This document shows, piece by piece, positions 1 to 8,851 of a stretch of 40,412 nucleotides of DNA. Positions within the stretch are counted from its first letter, which is position 1; each line of letters begins with the position of its first letter. Source of the stretch: DATLWN01 sp964492895 (GTDB lineage: Bacteria; Pseudomonadota; Zetaproteobacteria; Mariprofundales; Mariprofundaceae); the NCBI GenBank assembly GCA_964492895.1, contig CAZBLR010000017.1, positions 1-40,412 of the forward strand, written 5' to 3'. Both the position numbers and the translations under genes were made by a program. The notes under the pieces are model-generated. The model was not told the DNA's origin. It saw nothing but the letters and a program-made list of their open reading frames with translations, and did no database searches.

Positions 1-23
1 TGGGGGCATGGCTGGGGGCATGG
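1..23. repeat. Short direct repeat at the left edge
   Basis: TGGGGGCATGG occurs at 1-11 and again at 13-23, a 12-base period. Because the window begins inside it, more copies may lie to the left. Positions 24-145 contain no gene that I can support and hold only the upstream region of the rep helicase. Confidence 0.45.
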
Positions 24-145
24 ACGGCACTCTCCGGTTGCGGATGGGGCGCAAACTTAGCAATTCGCAGGTCCCGCCTCAATGTGCGGCGGCCACGAAT
101 TGCCTGTTGCCTGCGCCGGCACCGAGGCTAGCCTGAACGACCCCG

Positions 146-2095
146 ATGAGCACCTCCTCCCTGAACGAAGCCCAGTACGCCGCCGTGTTCCACCGCAAGG
201 GACCGCTGCTGGTGCTGGCCGGCGCCGGCAGCGGCAAGACGCGCGTGATCACCGAGCGCATCGCCGCCCTCGTCGAGCGCGACGTGCCGCCGGATGCGGT
301 GACGGCGGTGACCTTCACCAACAAGGCGGCCCGCGAGATGCGCGAGCGCCTGGCCAAAAGGCTCGGCGAGCGCGCCGATGGACTGCGCATCTGCACCTTC
401 CACGCCCTGGGCCTGCAGATGATCCGCCGCCATGCCGAGCACGTCGGGCGGCGGCCGAACCTGTCGGTGTTCGCCGAGACCGAGCAGGCGGCGGCGCTGC
501 GCAGCGTGCTGCAGGACATGGCGCTGCCGGCCGACGCCGAGCAGGTCAAGATCATCCTGAGGCGCATCTCGGCGGCCAAGAACGGCATGGACGGCGGCGA
601 TGCGTCACTGGCCGCGATCCGCGAGCGCTACGATGCACTGCTCACGCGCATGAACGCGGTGGACTTCGACGACCTGATGGTGCTGCCGATCCGGCTGCTC
701 TCCGGGCACGACGACGTGCTGAGCTACTGGCGCGAGCGGGCGCGGCATTTCCTGGTCGACGAATACCAGGACAGCAGCCGCGTGCAGTACGAGCTGGTGC
801 GCCTCTTGGTGCCGCCCGACGGCAACCTGACCGTGGTCGGCGACGACGACCAGTCGATCTACGGCTGGCGCGGGGCCGAGGTGCAGAACCTGTTCCTGCT
901 CGACCGGGACTATCCCGGATTGACGGTGATCCGCCTGGAGGAGAACTACCGCTCCACCGGCCACGTGCTCGGGGCGGCCAACAGCCTGATCGCCCACAAC
1001 AGCGGCCGCCTCGGCAAGCAATTGCGCTCGAACATCGGCCACGGCAAGCCGGTGCGCATCTGGGAATCGGCGAACCCCGAGGACGAGGCCGAGCGCGTGG
1101 CCGCCGACATCCGCGCCCGCCATGCGTCGGGCGCCGAGCGCTGGGGGGATTTCTCGGTGCTGTACCGCGCCTCCTACCAGGCCCGTCCGATCGAGATCGC
1201 GCTGCGCGAGGCCGAGATCCCGTACCATGTCAGCGGCGGGCTGTCGTTCTTCGACCGCGCCGAGATCCAGGACGTGCTGGCCTACCTGCGCCTGGTCGCC
1301 AACTTCGGCGACGACATGGCCTTCATGCGCGCGGTCTCCCGGCCGCGGCGCGGCATCGGCGACAAGGCGCTGGGCGATCTCGGCGAGTTCGCGCATTCCC
1401 GGCAATGCTCGCTGCTGGAGGCCTGCCTCGACGACGAGTTGCCGGGCAATCGTGTGGAGACGCTGCGCGCCTTCGGGCGCACGATCGTGGACATCGAGCA
1501 CGCCTTCCTGCACGGCAACGCCGACGAGGCCTTCGCGGCGCTCATGGCCGCCACCGGCCTGAAGGCGGCGATCGAGGCGGCGGCCGCCGACGAGAAGGAA
1601 CTGGAGCGGCGGCTCGGCAACGTGGCCGAGCTCGAGCGCTGGTGGATCCGCCATGCCGAGGGCGGCGGCAAGCTCGACGCCTTCCTGCAGGGCCTGCAGC
1701 TGTGGTCGGACAGGGACGAGGATCCGGGCAACCAGGTGCGGCTGATGACCGTGCACGCGGCCAAGGGCCTGGAGTTCGCGCATGTCTACGTCGTGGGCAT
1801 GGAGGACGGCAGCTTCCCGCACCGCAACGCCGTCGAGGAGAACCGCATGGAGGAGGAGCGGCGGCTGATGTACGTGGCGATGACGCGGGCCCGTTTCCGC
1901 CTGACGCTGAGCGCCTGCCGTTCGCGCCGGCGCTACGGGTCCGACGAGTCGTGTGCGCCGTCGCCGTTCCTGGGCGAGATCGATCCCGTGAACCTGAGCT
2001 GGGTGGACCGGGACACCGAGTCCGACGATGCCAAGGAGGAGGCCGCCACGCACATGGATGCGATGCGCGCGATGCTGACGCGCCTGTCGTCCTAG
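146..2095 (+). CDS. rep: ATP-dependent DNA helicase Rep (UvrD/PcrA superfamily 1A)
   Basis: A 3'-5' superfamily 1A helicase that clears proteins from DNA ahead of replication forks and helps restart them. The 649-residue length is close to E. coli Rep (about 673). Visible motifs in order: Walker A AGAGSGKT with Lys31; motif II VDEYQDSS near residue 210; motif III VVGDDDQSIYGWRGA near 230; motif IV ENYRS; motif V TVHAAKGLEF near 535; motif VI EERRLMYVAMTRAR near 570. The start at 146 gives the usual N-terminus (LNEAQYAAV), but its ribosome binding site is weak. The gene converges on the PilZ-like gene with only 12 bases between the two stops. PcrA or UvrD are alternatives, but the length and motif wording favour Rep. 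Confidence 0.9.
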   Translation: MSTSSLNEAQYAAVFHRKGPLLVLAGAGSGKTRVITERIAALVERDVPPDAVTAVTFTNKAAREMRERLAKRLGERADGLRICTFHALGLQMIRRHAEHVGRRPNLSVFAETEQAAALRSVLQDMALPADAEQVKIILRRISAAKNGMDGGDASLAAIRERYDALLTRMNAVDFDDLMVLPIRLLSGHDDVLSYWRERARHFLVDEYQDSSRVQYELVRLLVPPDGNLTVVGDDDQSIYGWRGAEVQNLFLLDRDYPGLTVIRLEENYRSTGHVLGAANSLIAHNSGRLGKQLRSNIGHGKPVRIWESANPEDEAERVAADIRARHASGAERWGDFSVLYRASYQARPIEIALREAEIPYHVSGGLSFFDRAEIQDVLAYLRLVANFGDDMAFMRAVSRPRRGIGDKALGDLGEFAHSRQCSLLEACLDDELPGNRVETLRAFGRTIVDIEHAFLHGNADEAFAALMAATGLKAAIEAAAADEKELERRLGNVAELERWWIRHAEGGGKLDAFLQGLQLWSDRDEDPGNQVRLMTVHAAKGLEFAHVYVVGMEDGSFPHRNAVEENRMEEERRLMYVAMTRARFRLTLSACRSRRRYGSDESCAPSPFLGEIDPVNLSWVDRDTESDDAKEEAATHMDAMRAMLTRLSS

Positions 2096-2107
2096 GGCCG
2101 GGCCCCG

Positions 2108-3757
2108 TTACGAGAACTGGCCGGAACCGGACGAGAAATCGATCTGCTTGGTGGCTTCCATGCTGGCCGGCACCACCTTGCACAGGCTGTAGTTCGGGCC
2201 GGTCTTGGTCACCTCGATGACCTTGAAATAGCTGCTCTTGCCGTTCTGCGCCAGCACGAAGGTCATGGTGCGGAAGATCTTGTTGTCCGGGAAGATCACC
2301 GTATGGAACTTCTTGCCCGGCTTGACCAGCACCGGCCAGGAACGGCTTTCGGTCATCTCCCGGTCATCGCTGTTGCCGCCGAGCATCTGGCCCTTGAACA
2401 GCCGGAATTCCTTGCCGAAGAACTCGATGCCCATGCGCTGCTCGCCGGGCTTGGGCTCCTTGATCCAGCGGATGAAGCCGAGCATCGGCTCGTTGCGGTG
2501 CGGCGCCCAGTTCAGGCCGATGATCGTGTTGACGCCGAGCGGCATCGGCTTGCCGTTCGGGCGTTCCAGGCCGACGCCGTTGCTGCTGATATTGGCCACC
2601 ATCCATGCATCGTCGCCGAGATCCGCCGTCGGGGCGTATTCGTAGTCACTGGCGATCAGGTTCGTGAAGGCCTCGACGAAGGATTTGCGCGGGTTCCATT
2701 CGAGCACGACGCGCGTGCCCGTGTAGTCCTTGCGGTCCGGTCCGCGCGGTTTGGTGCGCACGGCATCCAGGATGGCGTTGCCGCCGACGATGGTGGTGTG
2801 CAGGGCCTCTTCGGTGAACAGGTCCGATTTCTGGGAGTCGGTGCTGTGCATGACGTTCTCGACGCGGTTGACGGCGGTGACCAGCCGGTCGATGAACATG
2901 TCCATGGGGATGGCGATGCAGTCGGAACTCGCCGGCGACGGCACCTTGGACACCACCTTGCCCGGGTCGTTGGGCCGGGACAGGGAGATGATCATGACCG
3001 TATGGTCCGGGATGTCCGGGGCCGGCTCGTCCTTGCGGCACAGCAGCGGCTTGAGCACCACGATATGGTGCTGCAGCTCCTTCCAGGTCATCTTCTGGTC
3101 GGCGTGGGATTTGCCGAAGAAATCGAGCATGCGCAGCATCTCGTGCGTGCAGATGCTGCGGTACAGGCGATCGCGCTCGGCCAGCGCGTCGTCCGTCAGC
3201 AGCGGCACGATGGTGAGCCCGAGCCGGGCCAGGTCGAACACCTGCCGGGTGGCGATGACCGCCGGCGCCTGGTAACGCTCCAGCGACATGCGCAGCAGCT
3301 TGACGGCCAGGTCGATGGCGCTGGCGACCATGTCGACGAGAATGCGGTAATAGGAGGGCTGGGTGCGCGCCGCCTTCTGCACCATGTCCACGCCGATCTT
3401 GTGCGCATTGAGCACGGCCGCGGTCATCTCGGCATCGAACAGCTCCAGCTCCTTCTCGAAGCGGTTCAGCACCTTGAGCCGGAAATGCAGCGGGATCAGC
3501 GGGTTGGAGTTCAGGCGCGCCAGGTAGGCCTTCATGCTGCGGCGCAGCTCGGCGGTCTGGTCCGGGTCGCCGGCGATGTATTTCGTCAGCCGGTTCTCGA
3601 TATCGACGAAGGGCAGGGTCAGCGCATCGGTCAACAGCTCGGCCTTGCCGAGTTCCAGCTTCTGCGGGTGCAGACGCAGGTCGGTGTCCAGCTCGAGCGA
3701 AGCTGCCGACTCGAACAGCCGCTGCATGTCGGTAGATGTCGGTTTGTCCGCGGCCAT
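2108..3757 (-). CDS. Large uncharacterised protein with a C-terminal PilZ-like domain
   Basis: A 549-residue soluble protein with no signal peptide or clear membrane segment. The first 330 residues are mostly helical with many Leu and charged residues and match no family I know. Residues 345-450 resemble a degenerate PilZ (cyclic-di-GMP receptor) fold: NISSNGVGLE at 389-398 fits the PilZ D/N-x-S-x-x-G pattern, and GFIRWI...MGIEFFG at 427-448 fits its closing strands. The usual RxxxR ligand motif is not obvious before it, so ligand binding is uncertain. The start at 3757 has no good ribosome binding site. An in-frame ATG at 3787 has a very strong one but is cut off by a TAA after seven codons (see the mini-ORF entry). 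Confidence 0.65.
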   Translation of the reverse strand: MAADKPTSTDMQRLFESAASLELDTDLRLHPQKLELGKAELLTDALTLPFVDIENRLTKYIAGDPDQTAELRRSMKAYLARLNSNPLIPLHFRLKVLNRFEKELELFDAEMTAAVLNAHKIGVDMVQKAARTQPSYYRILVDMVASAIDLAVKLLRMSLERYQAPAVIATRQVFDLARLGLTIVPLLTDDALAERDRLYRSICTHEMLRMLDFFGKSHADQKMTWKELQHHIVVLKPLLCRKDEPAPDIPDHTVMIISLSRPNDPGKVVSKVPSPASSDCIAIPMDMFIDRLVTAVNRVENVMHSTDSQKSDLFTEEALHTTIVGGNAILDAVRTKPRGPDRKDYTGTRVVLEWNPRKSFVEAFTNLIASDYEYAPTADLGDDAWMVANISSNGVGLERPNGKPMPLGVNTIIGLNWAPHRNEPMLGFIRWIKEPKPGEQRMGIEFFGKEFRLFKGQMLGGNSDDREMTESRSWPVLVKPGKKFHTVIFPDNKIFRTMTFVLAQNGKSSYFKVIEVTKTGPNYSLCKVVPASMEATKQIDFSSGSGQFS

Positions 3758-3763
3758 CGCCCG

Positions 3764-3787
3764 TTATTTCACCCGGCCAGTGCCCAT
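3764..3787 (-). other. In-frame leader mini-ORF (MGTGRVK) before the PilZ-like gene
   Basis: On the minus strand AGGAGGGG (3793-3800) sits five bases before an ATG at 3787. Seven codons follow, then TAA at 3764-3766, and six bases later the ATG of the PilZ-like gene at 3757, in the same frame. Either this is a leader peptide that feeds ribosomes to the downstream start, or the gene once began at 3787 and picked up a nonsense codon. The sequence alone cannot separate the two. Confidence 0.5.
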
Positions 3788-3850
3788 GAAATCCCCTCCT
3801 GTACGTGAGTCCACTTACTCATAGCCCATGGCACCTTGCTCTGTCAAAAT

Positions 3851-5251
3851 CTATTCGCCGGTGCGGATGCGATCGACCAGTTGGCGCACCGTCGGGATGA
3901 ATCCCTTGGCGTAGAACGGGTCCTCGGCGAAGCGGTAGGCCGCGTGGCCTGCGAACATCAGATGCTCGTCCGGTTCGGCGCCATGCGCGATTTCCTGCAG
4001 GGTCTTCTGGATGCAGAAGCTGCGCGGATCGGCCTTGCGCCCGGTGGTGCCCCGCTCGTTGGTGGCCCAGTTGCTGAACAAACACTGCGACAGGCAGCCC
4101 ATGCAGTCCAGCTGATCCTTGCGGATCTCCTGGGCTTTCTCGGGGGTGACGAAGATCAGGGTGGAGTCCGGCGTGGACAGCGCCTTGGTGAAGCCGTCGT
4201 TGATCCAGCCCTCGGCCCGCCGCTTGTCCTGCTTGGTGACGTAGACGGTGCGGTTGCGCACGCCGTAGACGAACGGCATCACGTGGTCGCCGGCCGGATG
4301 GTCGACGAAGGCGATCTCGCGGTCGGAGCGCTCGTACAGCTCGTGCAGGAAGTGGTTGTACACGGCCGACGAATAGAAGCCGGTCGGCGAGAAGCGGTGC
4401 AGCTTGACGTCGCCGCGCTTGAGCTTCAGCAGCCGCTGCTTCCAGGCGTCCGAGATCGGGCTTTCCTGCGTCAACAGCGGCCGGGTGCCGAACTGGAAGG
4501 CGACCGGACCGATCTCCGGGTTGTCGATCCAGTCGGCCCATTCCTTCAGGGCCCAGACGCCGCCGGCCATGATCACCGGCACCGTGGTGAGCCCGAACTC
4601 GTTCATCGTCCTGCGCAGCTCGGCCACGCGCGGATAGGGGCCTTCGGGCTTCTCCGGGTCCTCGGCATTGGACAGGCCGTTGTGCCCGCCGGCCAGCCAC
4701 GGGTCCTCGTAGACCACGCCGCCCAACAGCTCCGGGTACTTGCGGTAGGAGCGCAGCCACAGGGCGCGGAAGGCGCGGGCCGAGGATACGATCGGGTAGT
4801 AATGCACGCCGTACTCGGCGGCCAGCGGGGCCAGCCGGAAGGGCATGCCGGCGCCGCAGGTGACGCCATGGATCAGGCCCTTGGCGCCCGACAGCACGCC
4901 GTGCAGCACCCGCTCCGAGGAGGCCATCTCCCACAGCACGTTCATGTGGATGCGCCCCTCGCCGCCGGACAGGTCGTGGGCGATCTTCGCCTGGCTGATG
5001 CCGCCCTCGATGGAGTACGCGATCAGCTCCTCGTGGCGCACCTTGCGGCTCTTGCCGTTGTACACCAGCGGCACGATCTCGCCATGCGCGTCGACCTTGT
5101 CGGCATTGACGGCCGAGAAGGTGCCGACGCCGCCGGCGGCGGCCCAGGCGCCGGAGCACTGGCCGGTGGATACGGCGACACCCTTGCCGCCCTCGATCAG
5201 CGGCAGAACCTCCTTGCCCGAGATATTCAGCGATGGCAGGTGAAACGACAT
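3851..5251 (-). CDS. Nitronate monooxygenase-like flavoprotein with a C-terminal Cys cluster
   Basis: A 466-residue protein of the NAD(P)H-dependent flavin oxidoreductase / nitronate monooxygenase family (FMN TIM barrel). Family features include GGVGTFSAVNA near residue 41, GAKGLIHGVTCGAGMP near 122-136, and the glycine-rich phosphate-binding strand VPVIMAGGVWAL near 225-235 followed by FGTR at 254-257. It is much longer than typical members (about 320-380). The extra C-terminus contains C383-x2-C386-x3-C390-x22-C413, a spacing reminiscent of the iron-sulfur site of old-yellow-enzyme-type dienoyl-CoA reductases. The start at 5251 has AAGGGAG a few bases upstream. The true substrate is unknown; oxidation of alkyl nitronates is only the family label. 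Confidence 0.75.
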   Translation of the reverse strand: MSFHLPSLNISGKEVLPLIEGGKGVAVSTGQCSGAWAAAGGVGTFSAVNADKVDAHGEIVPLVYNGKSRKVRHEELIAYSIEGGISQAKIAHDLSGGEGRIHMNVLWEMASSERVLHGVLSGAKGLIHGVTCGAGMPFRLAPLAAEYGVHYYPIVSSARAFRALWLRSYRKYPELLGGVVYEDPWLAGGHNGLSNAEDPEKPEGPYPRVAELRRTMNEFGLTTVPVIMAGGVWALKEWADWIDNPEIGPVAFQFGTRPLLTQESPISDAWKQRLLKLKRGDVKLHRFSPTGFYSSAVYNHFLHELYERSDREIAFVDHPAGDHVMPFVYGVRNRTVYVTKQDKRRAEGWINDGFTKALSTPDSTLIFVTPEKAQEIRKDQLDCMGCLSQCLFSNWATNERGTTGRKADPRSFCIQKTLQEIAHGAEPDEHLMFAGHAAYRFAEDPFYAKGFIPTVRQLVDRIRTGE

Positions 5252-5357
5252 GATGCTCCCTTATCCCGGCCCGTGCGGCCACGCGGCAATCGTACATCAC
5301 ATGTTCCGCATGTGACAGGGTCCCGAGGGCCGGTCGCGGGCCTTTCCGGGCACGGGT

Positions 5358-6476
5358 TCAGAACGAGAGCTCGAAGCGCAGCAGGCCGACACGCACCGGC
5401 GGCGCCCCCGCCGTGCCGCCGGGATCATTGATCCACTGGAACGAGGGCTGGATGGCTATGGAGGACGAAATCACGGCGCGGTAGGTCAGCTCGATCGTGT
5501 TCTCGGCGCCGTGATGCGTGACGGCCCTGGCCAGTCCCAGGCCCAGCCTGTCCTGATCACGTGACGGCAACGGGCCCGTCACGTGCAGTCCCAGGCCCAG
5601 GAAACGCGTCACGGCATTGCGCGCCGGCGGCACCCAGCCCAATTGCACGAAGGCGCCGATCCTCGTGGTGCCGATGGCGGCCAGCTGCTGGTCGGCCAGC
5701 ACGTAGACCCCGTAGTCGCCCTGGTAGACGCGGCCGCCGTAGGCCTTGGCCGCCGTGTGCAGCCATGCCCCGAGCCTGTAACGCGCGGTCGGGTGGATAA
5801 AACCCGTTTCCGCCATCCACATCTGGCCTTCGCGCGCGGACAGCTTCCGGGTCTGCGGATCGCCGTCGAAGTCGGCGAGTTGCACGTACCAGTGGGGAAG
5901 GGGACGGATGCGAATGCGCGCCGCCCATCCCGGCTGTGGATAGCCGGAGGTGGGCACGTTGGCGGACATCTCCGGGGCGATGCCAAACGACGAATTGAGG
6001 AACAGGCCGCTGTATTCGGATACATGGAATTCCCGGTTCAGGTCGCGCAGGCCGGCGAGCAGGGACAGCTTGCCGTGCATCAGCTGCTGCTCGTACCAGG
6101 CCTCTTCGAGCAGGATCTGCCCGGGAGCCTCGATGTTGCTGGCCACCTGCAGATCGCCGATCACATGCCGGGACAACTGGTCGCCGTGGATGCGCATGCC
6201 CTCAATGTACAGGGTGCCGCCCGGCCACAGGCCGGCCTTGGCGGTATCCACGGTGAGCGACAGGTTCAGCACGTCGTGGTAGGCGGTTTTCAGCCGCGGG
6301 GACACCTGCCCGGGATCGTAGTTGCGCTCGAATTCGCCGATGTACGCGCCGGCCAGCGTCAGGCCGGGAACGGCGTCGGCCCCGGCGGCAGGCGGGGTCA
6401 CGCACAAGGCGCCGGCCATGCCGATGGCGGCCAGCCATGCGCGCCGGAATTGGGCCCAGGTCGATGTTGCCGTCAT
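5358..6476 (-). CDS. OprB-family carbohydrate-selective porin
   Basis: A 372-residue outer-membrane beta-barrel protein. The start at 6476 is chosen because it yields a signal peptide (residues 1 to about 33, basic start, hydrophobic core, Ala-rich cleavage region). The longer frame up to 6599 would overlap ilvA and has no signal. The mature part shows alternating aromatic strands, an OprB-like order (DVLNLSLTVDT, then LLEEAWYEQQL and LLAGLRDLNREF) and ends in phenylalanine (RFELSF), typical of barrel assembly signals. It is shorter than classic OprB (about 430). It lies 34 bases after ilvA, possibly cotranscribed. The transported solute is not known. Confidence 0.75.
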   Translation of the reverse strand: MTATSTWAQFRRAWLAAIGMAGALCVTPPAAGADAVPGLTLAGAYIGEFERNYDPGQVSPRLKTAYHDVLNLSLTVDTAKAGLWPGGTLYIEGMRIHGDQLSRHVIGDLQVASNIEAPGQILLEEAWYEQQLMHGKLSLLAGLRDLNREFHVSEYSGLFLNSSFGIAPEMSANVPTSGYPQPGWAARIRIRPLPHWYVQLADFDGDPQTRKLSAREGQMWMAETGFIHPTARYRLGAWLHTAAKAYGGRVYQGDYGVYVLADQQLAAIGTTRIGAFVQLGWVPPARNAVTRFLGLGLHVTGPLPSRDQDRLGLGLARAVTHHGAENTIELTYRAVISSSIAIQPSFQWINDPGGTAGAPPVRVGLLRFELSF

Positions 6477-6510
6477 CGCGTCATGGCCGGTCCGGCGGCA
6501 GGCCCCGGCG

Positions 6511-8019
6511 TCAGAGAAACAGGTGGTAGGCCGGATTCCCCGATTCGTCCACATAGGGATAGTCCAGGTCGTCGAGGAAGCTCTGGAAGGCCTTGGCATC
6601 GTCGTCCGGGACCTCCATGCCGACCAGCACCCGTCCGTAGGCGGCGCCGTGGTTGCGGTAGTGGAACAGCGAGATGTTCCAGCGCCCGGCCGCCTTGGTC
6701 AGGAAATCGAGCAGCGCCCCGGGACGCTCCGGGAATTCGAAGCGGTACAGGCGCTCGTGCTGCACCAGGTTGCTGCGCCCGCCGACCATGTGGCACAGGT
6801 GCAGCTTGGCCAGCTCGTTGTTCCTGAGGTTCAGCACCGCATAGCCGTGGCCTTCCAGCATGGCCTGGATCCCGTCCCCCTCGCTGGGGCCGGAGGTGCG
6901 GATGCCGACGAAGATATGGGCCTCGTCGCGCCCGGACAGGCGGTAGTTGAACTCGGTGATGCCGCGCCGGCCGATCAGCCTGCAGAAATCGAAGAAGGCG
7001 CCGGGCCGCTCCGGGATGGTCACGGCGAACACCGCCTCGCGCTGCTCGCCGAGCTCGGTGCGCTCGGCCACGTGCCTGAGGCGGTCGAAGTTCATGTTGG
7101 CGCCGCTGTTGACGCAGGCCAGCGTCTGGCCGCGGACGCCGTCCCGGGCGATGTAGTGCTTCATGCCCGCCAGCCCCAGCGCCCCGGCCGGCTCGACGAT
7201 GGAGCGGGTATCCTCGTAGATGTCCTTGATGGCGGCGCAGATCTCGTCGGTGTCGACGAGCACGATCTCGTCCACGTAGCGCTGCACCAGATCGAAGGTG
7301 ATCTCGCCGACCTGCTTGACCGCCACGCCGTCGGCGAAGATGCCGACCTGGTCGAGCACGATGCGCTTGCCGGCCTTGACCGAATCGTGCATGGCCGCCG
7401 AATCGGCCGGCTCGACGCCGATGATCTTGGTGTGCGGCGACATCTGCTTCAGGTAGACGGCGATGCCGGCGATCAGGCCGCCGCCGCCGATCGGCACGAA
7501 CACGGCATCCAGATCGCGCGGCGTCTGGCGCAGCATCTCCTCGGCGACGGTGCCCTGGCCGGCGATGACCAACGGATCGTCGTAGGGATGCACGTAGCTC
7601 AGCCCCTGCTCCTGCTGCAGCAGGGCGGCATGGGCGCTGGCGTCCGAGTAGCTGTCGCCGTGCAGCACCACCTCGCCGCCGAGGCTCTGCACCGACTGCA
7701 CCTTGATGTCGGGCGTCGTGCTCGGCATGACGATGACGGCCCGGCAGCCGCGTTTCCTGGCGCTCAGGGCCACGCCCTGCGCATGGTTGCCGGCCGAGGC
7801 GCAGATGACGCCGCGGGCGCATTCCTCGTCGCTCATGTGCGCGATCTTGTTGTAGGCGCCGCGCAGCTTGAACGAGAATACCGGCTGCAGGTCCTCGCGC
7901 TTGAACAGGATCTCGTTGTGCAGGCGCGCCGACAGCCCGGGCGCCAGCTCCAGCGGCGTCTCCCGCGCCACGTCGTAGACGCGTGCGTGTTCGATGGCTT
8001 CGAGGTATAACTTGGGCAT
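6511..8019 (-). CDS. ilvA: Threonine ammonia-lyase, biosynthetic (threonine dehydratase)
   Basis: PLP enzyme that converts L-threonine to 2-oxobutanoate and ammonia, the first committed step to isoleucine. At 502 residues it matches the long biosynthetic form (E. coli about 514). The PLP-binding lysine is Lys51 in FSFKLRGAYNK; the glycine loop GGGGLIAGIA lies near 177-186. Two ACT-type regulatory repeats follow: one starting near residue 325 (FAVTIPERPGAFFDF) and one near 420 (YRFEFPERPGALLDF). These are the sites of isoleucine inhibition and valine activation in the family, which marks it as biosynthetic rather than catabolic (TdcB lacks them). It is divergent from pabC with a very short shared upstream region. 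Confidence 0.95.
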   Translation of the reverse strand: MPKLYLEAIEHARVYDVARETPLELAPGLSARLHNEILFKREDLQPVFSFKLRGAYNKIAHMSDEECARGVICASAGNHAQGVALSARKRGCRAVIVMPSTTPDIKVQSVQSLGGEVVLHGDSYSDASAHAALLQQEQGLSYVHPYDDPLVIAGQGTVAEEMLRQTPRDLDAVFVPIGGGGLIAGIAVYLKQMSPHTKIIGVEPADSAAMHDSVKAGKRIVLDQVGIFADGVAVKQVGEITFDLVQRYVDEIVLVDTDEICAAIKDIYEDTRSIVEPAGALGLAGMKHYIARDGVRGQTLACVNSGANMNFDRLRHVAERTELGEQREAVFAVTIPERPGAFFDFCRLIGRRGITEFNYRLSGRDEAHIFVGIRTSGPSEGDGIQAMLEGHGYAVLNLRNNELAKLHLCHMVGGRSNLVQHERLYRFEFPERPGALLDFLTKAAGRWNISLFHYRNHGAAYGRVLVGMEVPDDDAKAFQSFLDDLDYPYVDESGNPAYHLFL

Positions 8020-8047
8020 GCGCGTTCATCACCTGGATCGATCGTAG

Positions 8048-8851
8048 ATGCAAACCGGGCGAGCCTATCAAATCCAGATGCCCGGAGACAGGGCCGACCG
8101 GGGGCTGACGTATGCCGAGGCCTGCTTCGAGACCTTCCGCGTCATCGATGGCGCCGTGTTCCGCTGGCCGGCACACGCCGGACGCCTGCAGTGCGGCGCC
8201 GCCGCCTTCGGCCTGGATTTCGCGGCCGACGCGGCCCTCATCGAGGCCTGCCTCGGCGCGGCGGCGGAGGCCGGGGGCGATGCCCTCGTGCGCATCACCC
8301 TGACCGGCGGCGAGGCGCCGTGGGGACTGCACGCGCGGGCGGCGCGGCCGAACGTGCATATCCAGGCCATGCCCTATGCGCGCAAGCCGAGCGATGCCGT
8401 GCTGCGCGCGGTGGACTGGCCGTTTCCGCCGAAGCCGCGGCCGGCCAAGTTCACCGGCGATTACGCCGAGGGCCTGCGTGCCCTGACCGGCTGGCGCCGA
8501 CAGGGCCTGCTGGCGGACGACGAGGAGCCGCTGGTCTGTGCGGGCGGGCGCGTCCTCGGTACGCTGGCCGCCAACGTGCTGCTGTATTGCGACGGGCGCT
8601 GGGGGACCCCGGATGACGGCCCGGGCGTGCTGCCGGGCACCGTGCGCCAGGCCCTGCTCGAGGCGGGGATCGTCCATGCCGGCCCGTGCCCGGCATCGTG
8701 GCTGGCCGATTGCGCTGCGATGGCCCTGGTCAATGCCGGATCCTTCGTGCGGCCGGTGGCATCGGTCGACGGGCGGATGCTCGATACGGCCGCAGCGCGC
8801 TTCGCGCCGCTGTGGCAGGCGCTGCGCGGCGAGCCGGGGGTGCCGGCATGA
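8048..8851 (+). CDS. pabC: Aminodeoxychorismate lyase (class IV PLP aminotransferase fold)
   Basis: Converts 4-amino-4-deoxychorismate to p-aminobenzoate and pyruvate in folate synthesis. The 267 residues fit the family (about 270). Recognisable parts are RGLTYAEACFETFRV near 18-32, the likely PLP lysine in RPAKFTGDYAEG near 137, and the cofactor phosphate region GVLPGTVRQALLEAG near 194-208. Identification is strengthened by gene order, since pabC-mltG-tmk-holB is conserved in gammaproteobacteria. The start is uncertain: 8048 gives the usual distance to the first motif, while ATG at 8078 is also possible, and neither has a good ribosome binding site. The stop overlaps the mltG start as ATGA. 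Confidence 0.85.
   Translation: MQTGRAYQIQMPGDRADRGLTYAEACFETFRVIDGAVFRWPAHAGRLQCGAAAFGLDFAADAALIEACLGAAAEAGGDALVRITLTGGEAPWGLHARAARPNVHIQAMPYARKPSDAVLRAVDWPFPPKPRPAKFTGDYAEGLRALTGWRRQGLLADDEEPLVCAGGRVLGTLAANVLLYCDGRWGTPDDGPGVLPGTVRQALLEAGIVHAGPCPASWLADCAAMALVNAGSFVRPVASVDGRMLDTAAARFAPLWQALRGEPGVPA

Noticed and set aside
82..2220. Second long plus-strand frame over rep
   Set aside because: It has a repetitive Arg/Gly/Ala-rich composition and no domains; rep in the other frame carries all the helicase motifs.
6477..6599. Longer N-terminus for the porin
   Set aside because: It would overlap ilvA, and the signal peptide begins only at the ATG at 6476.
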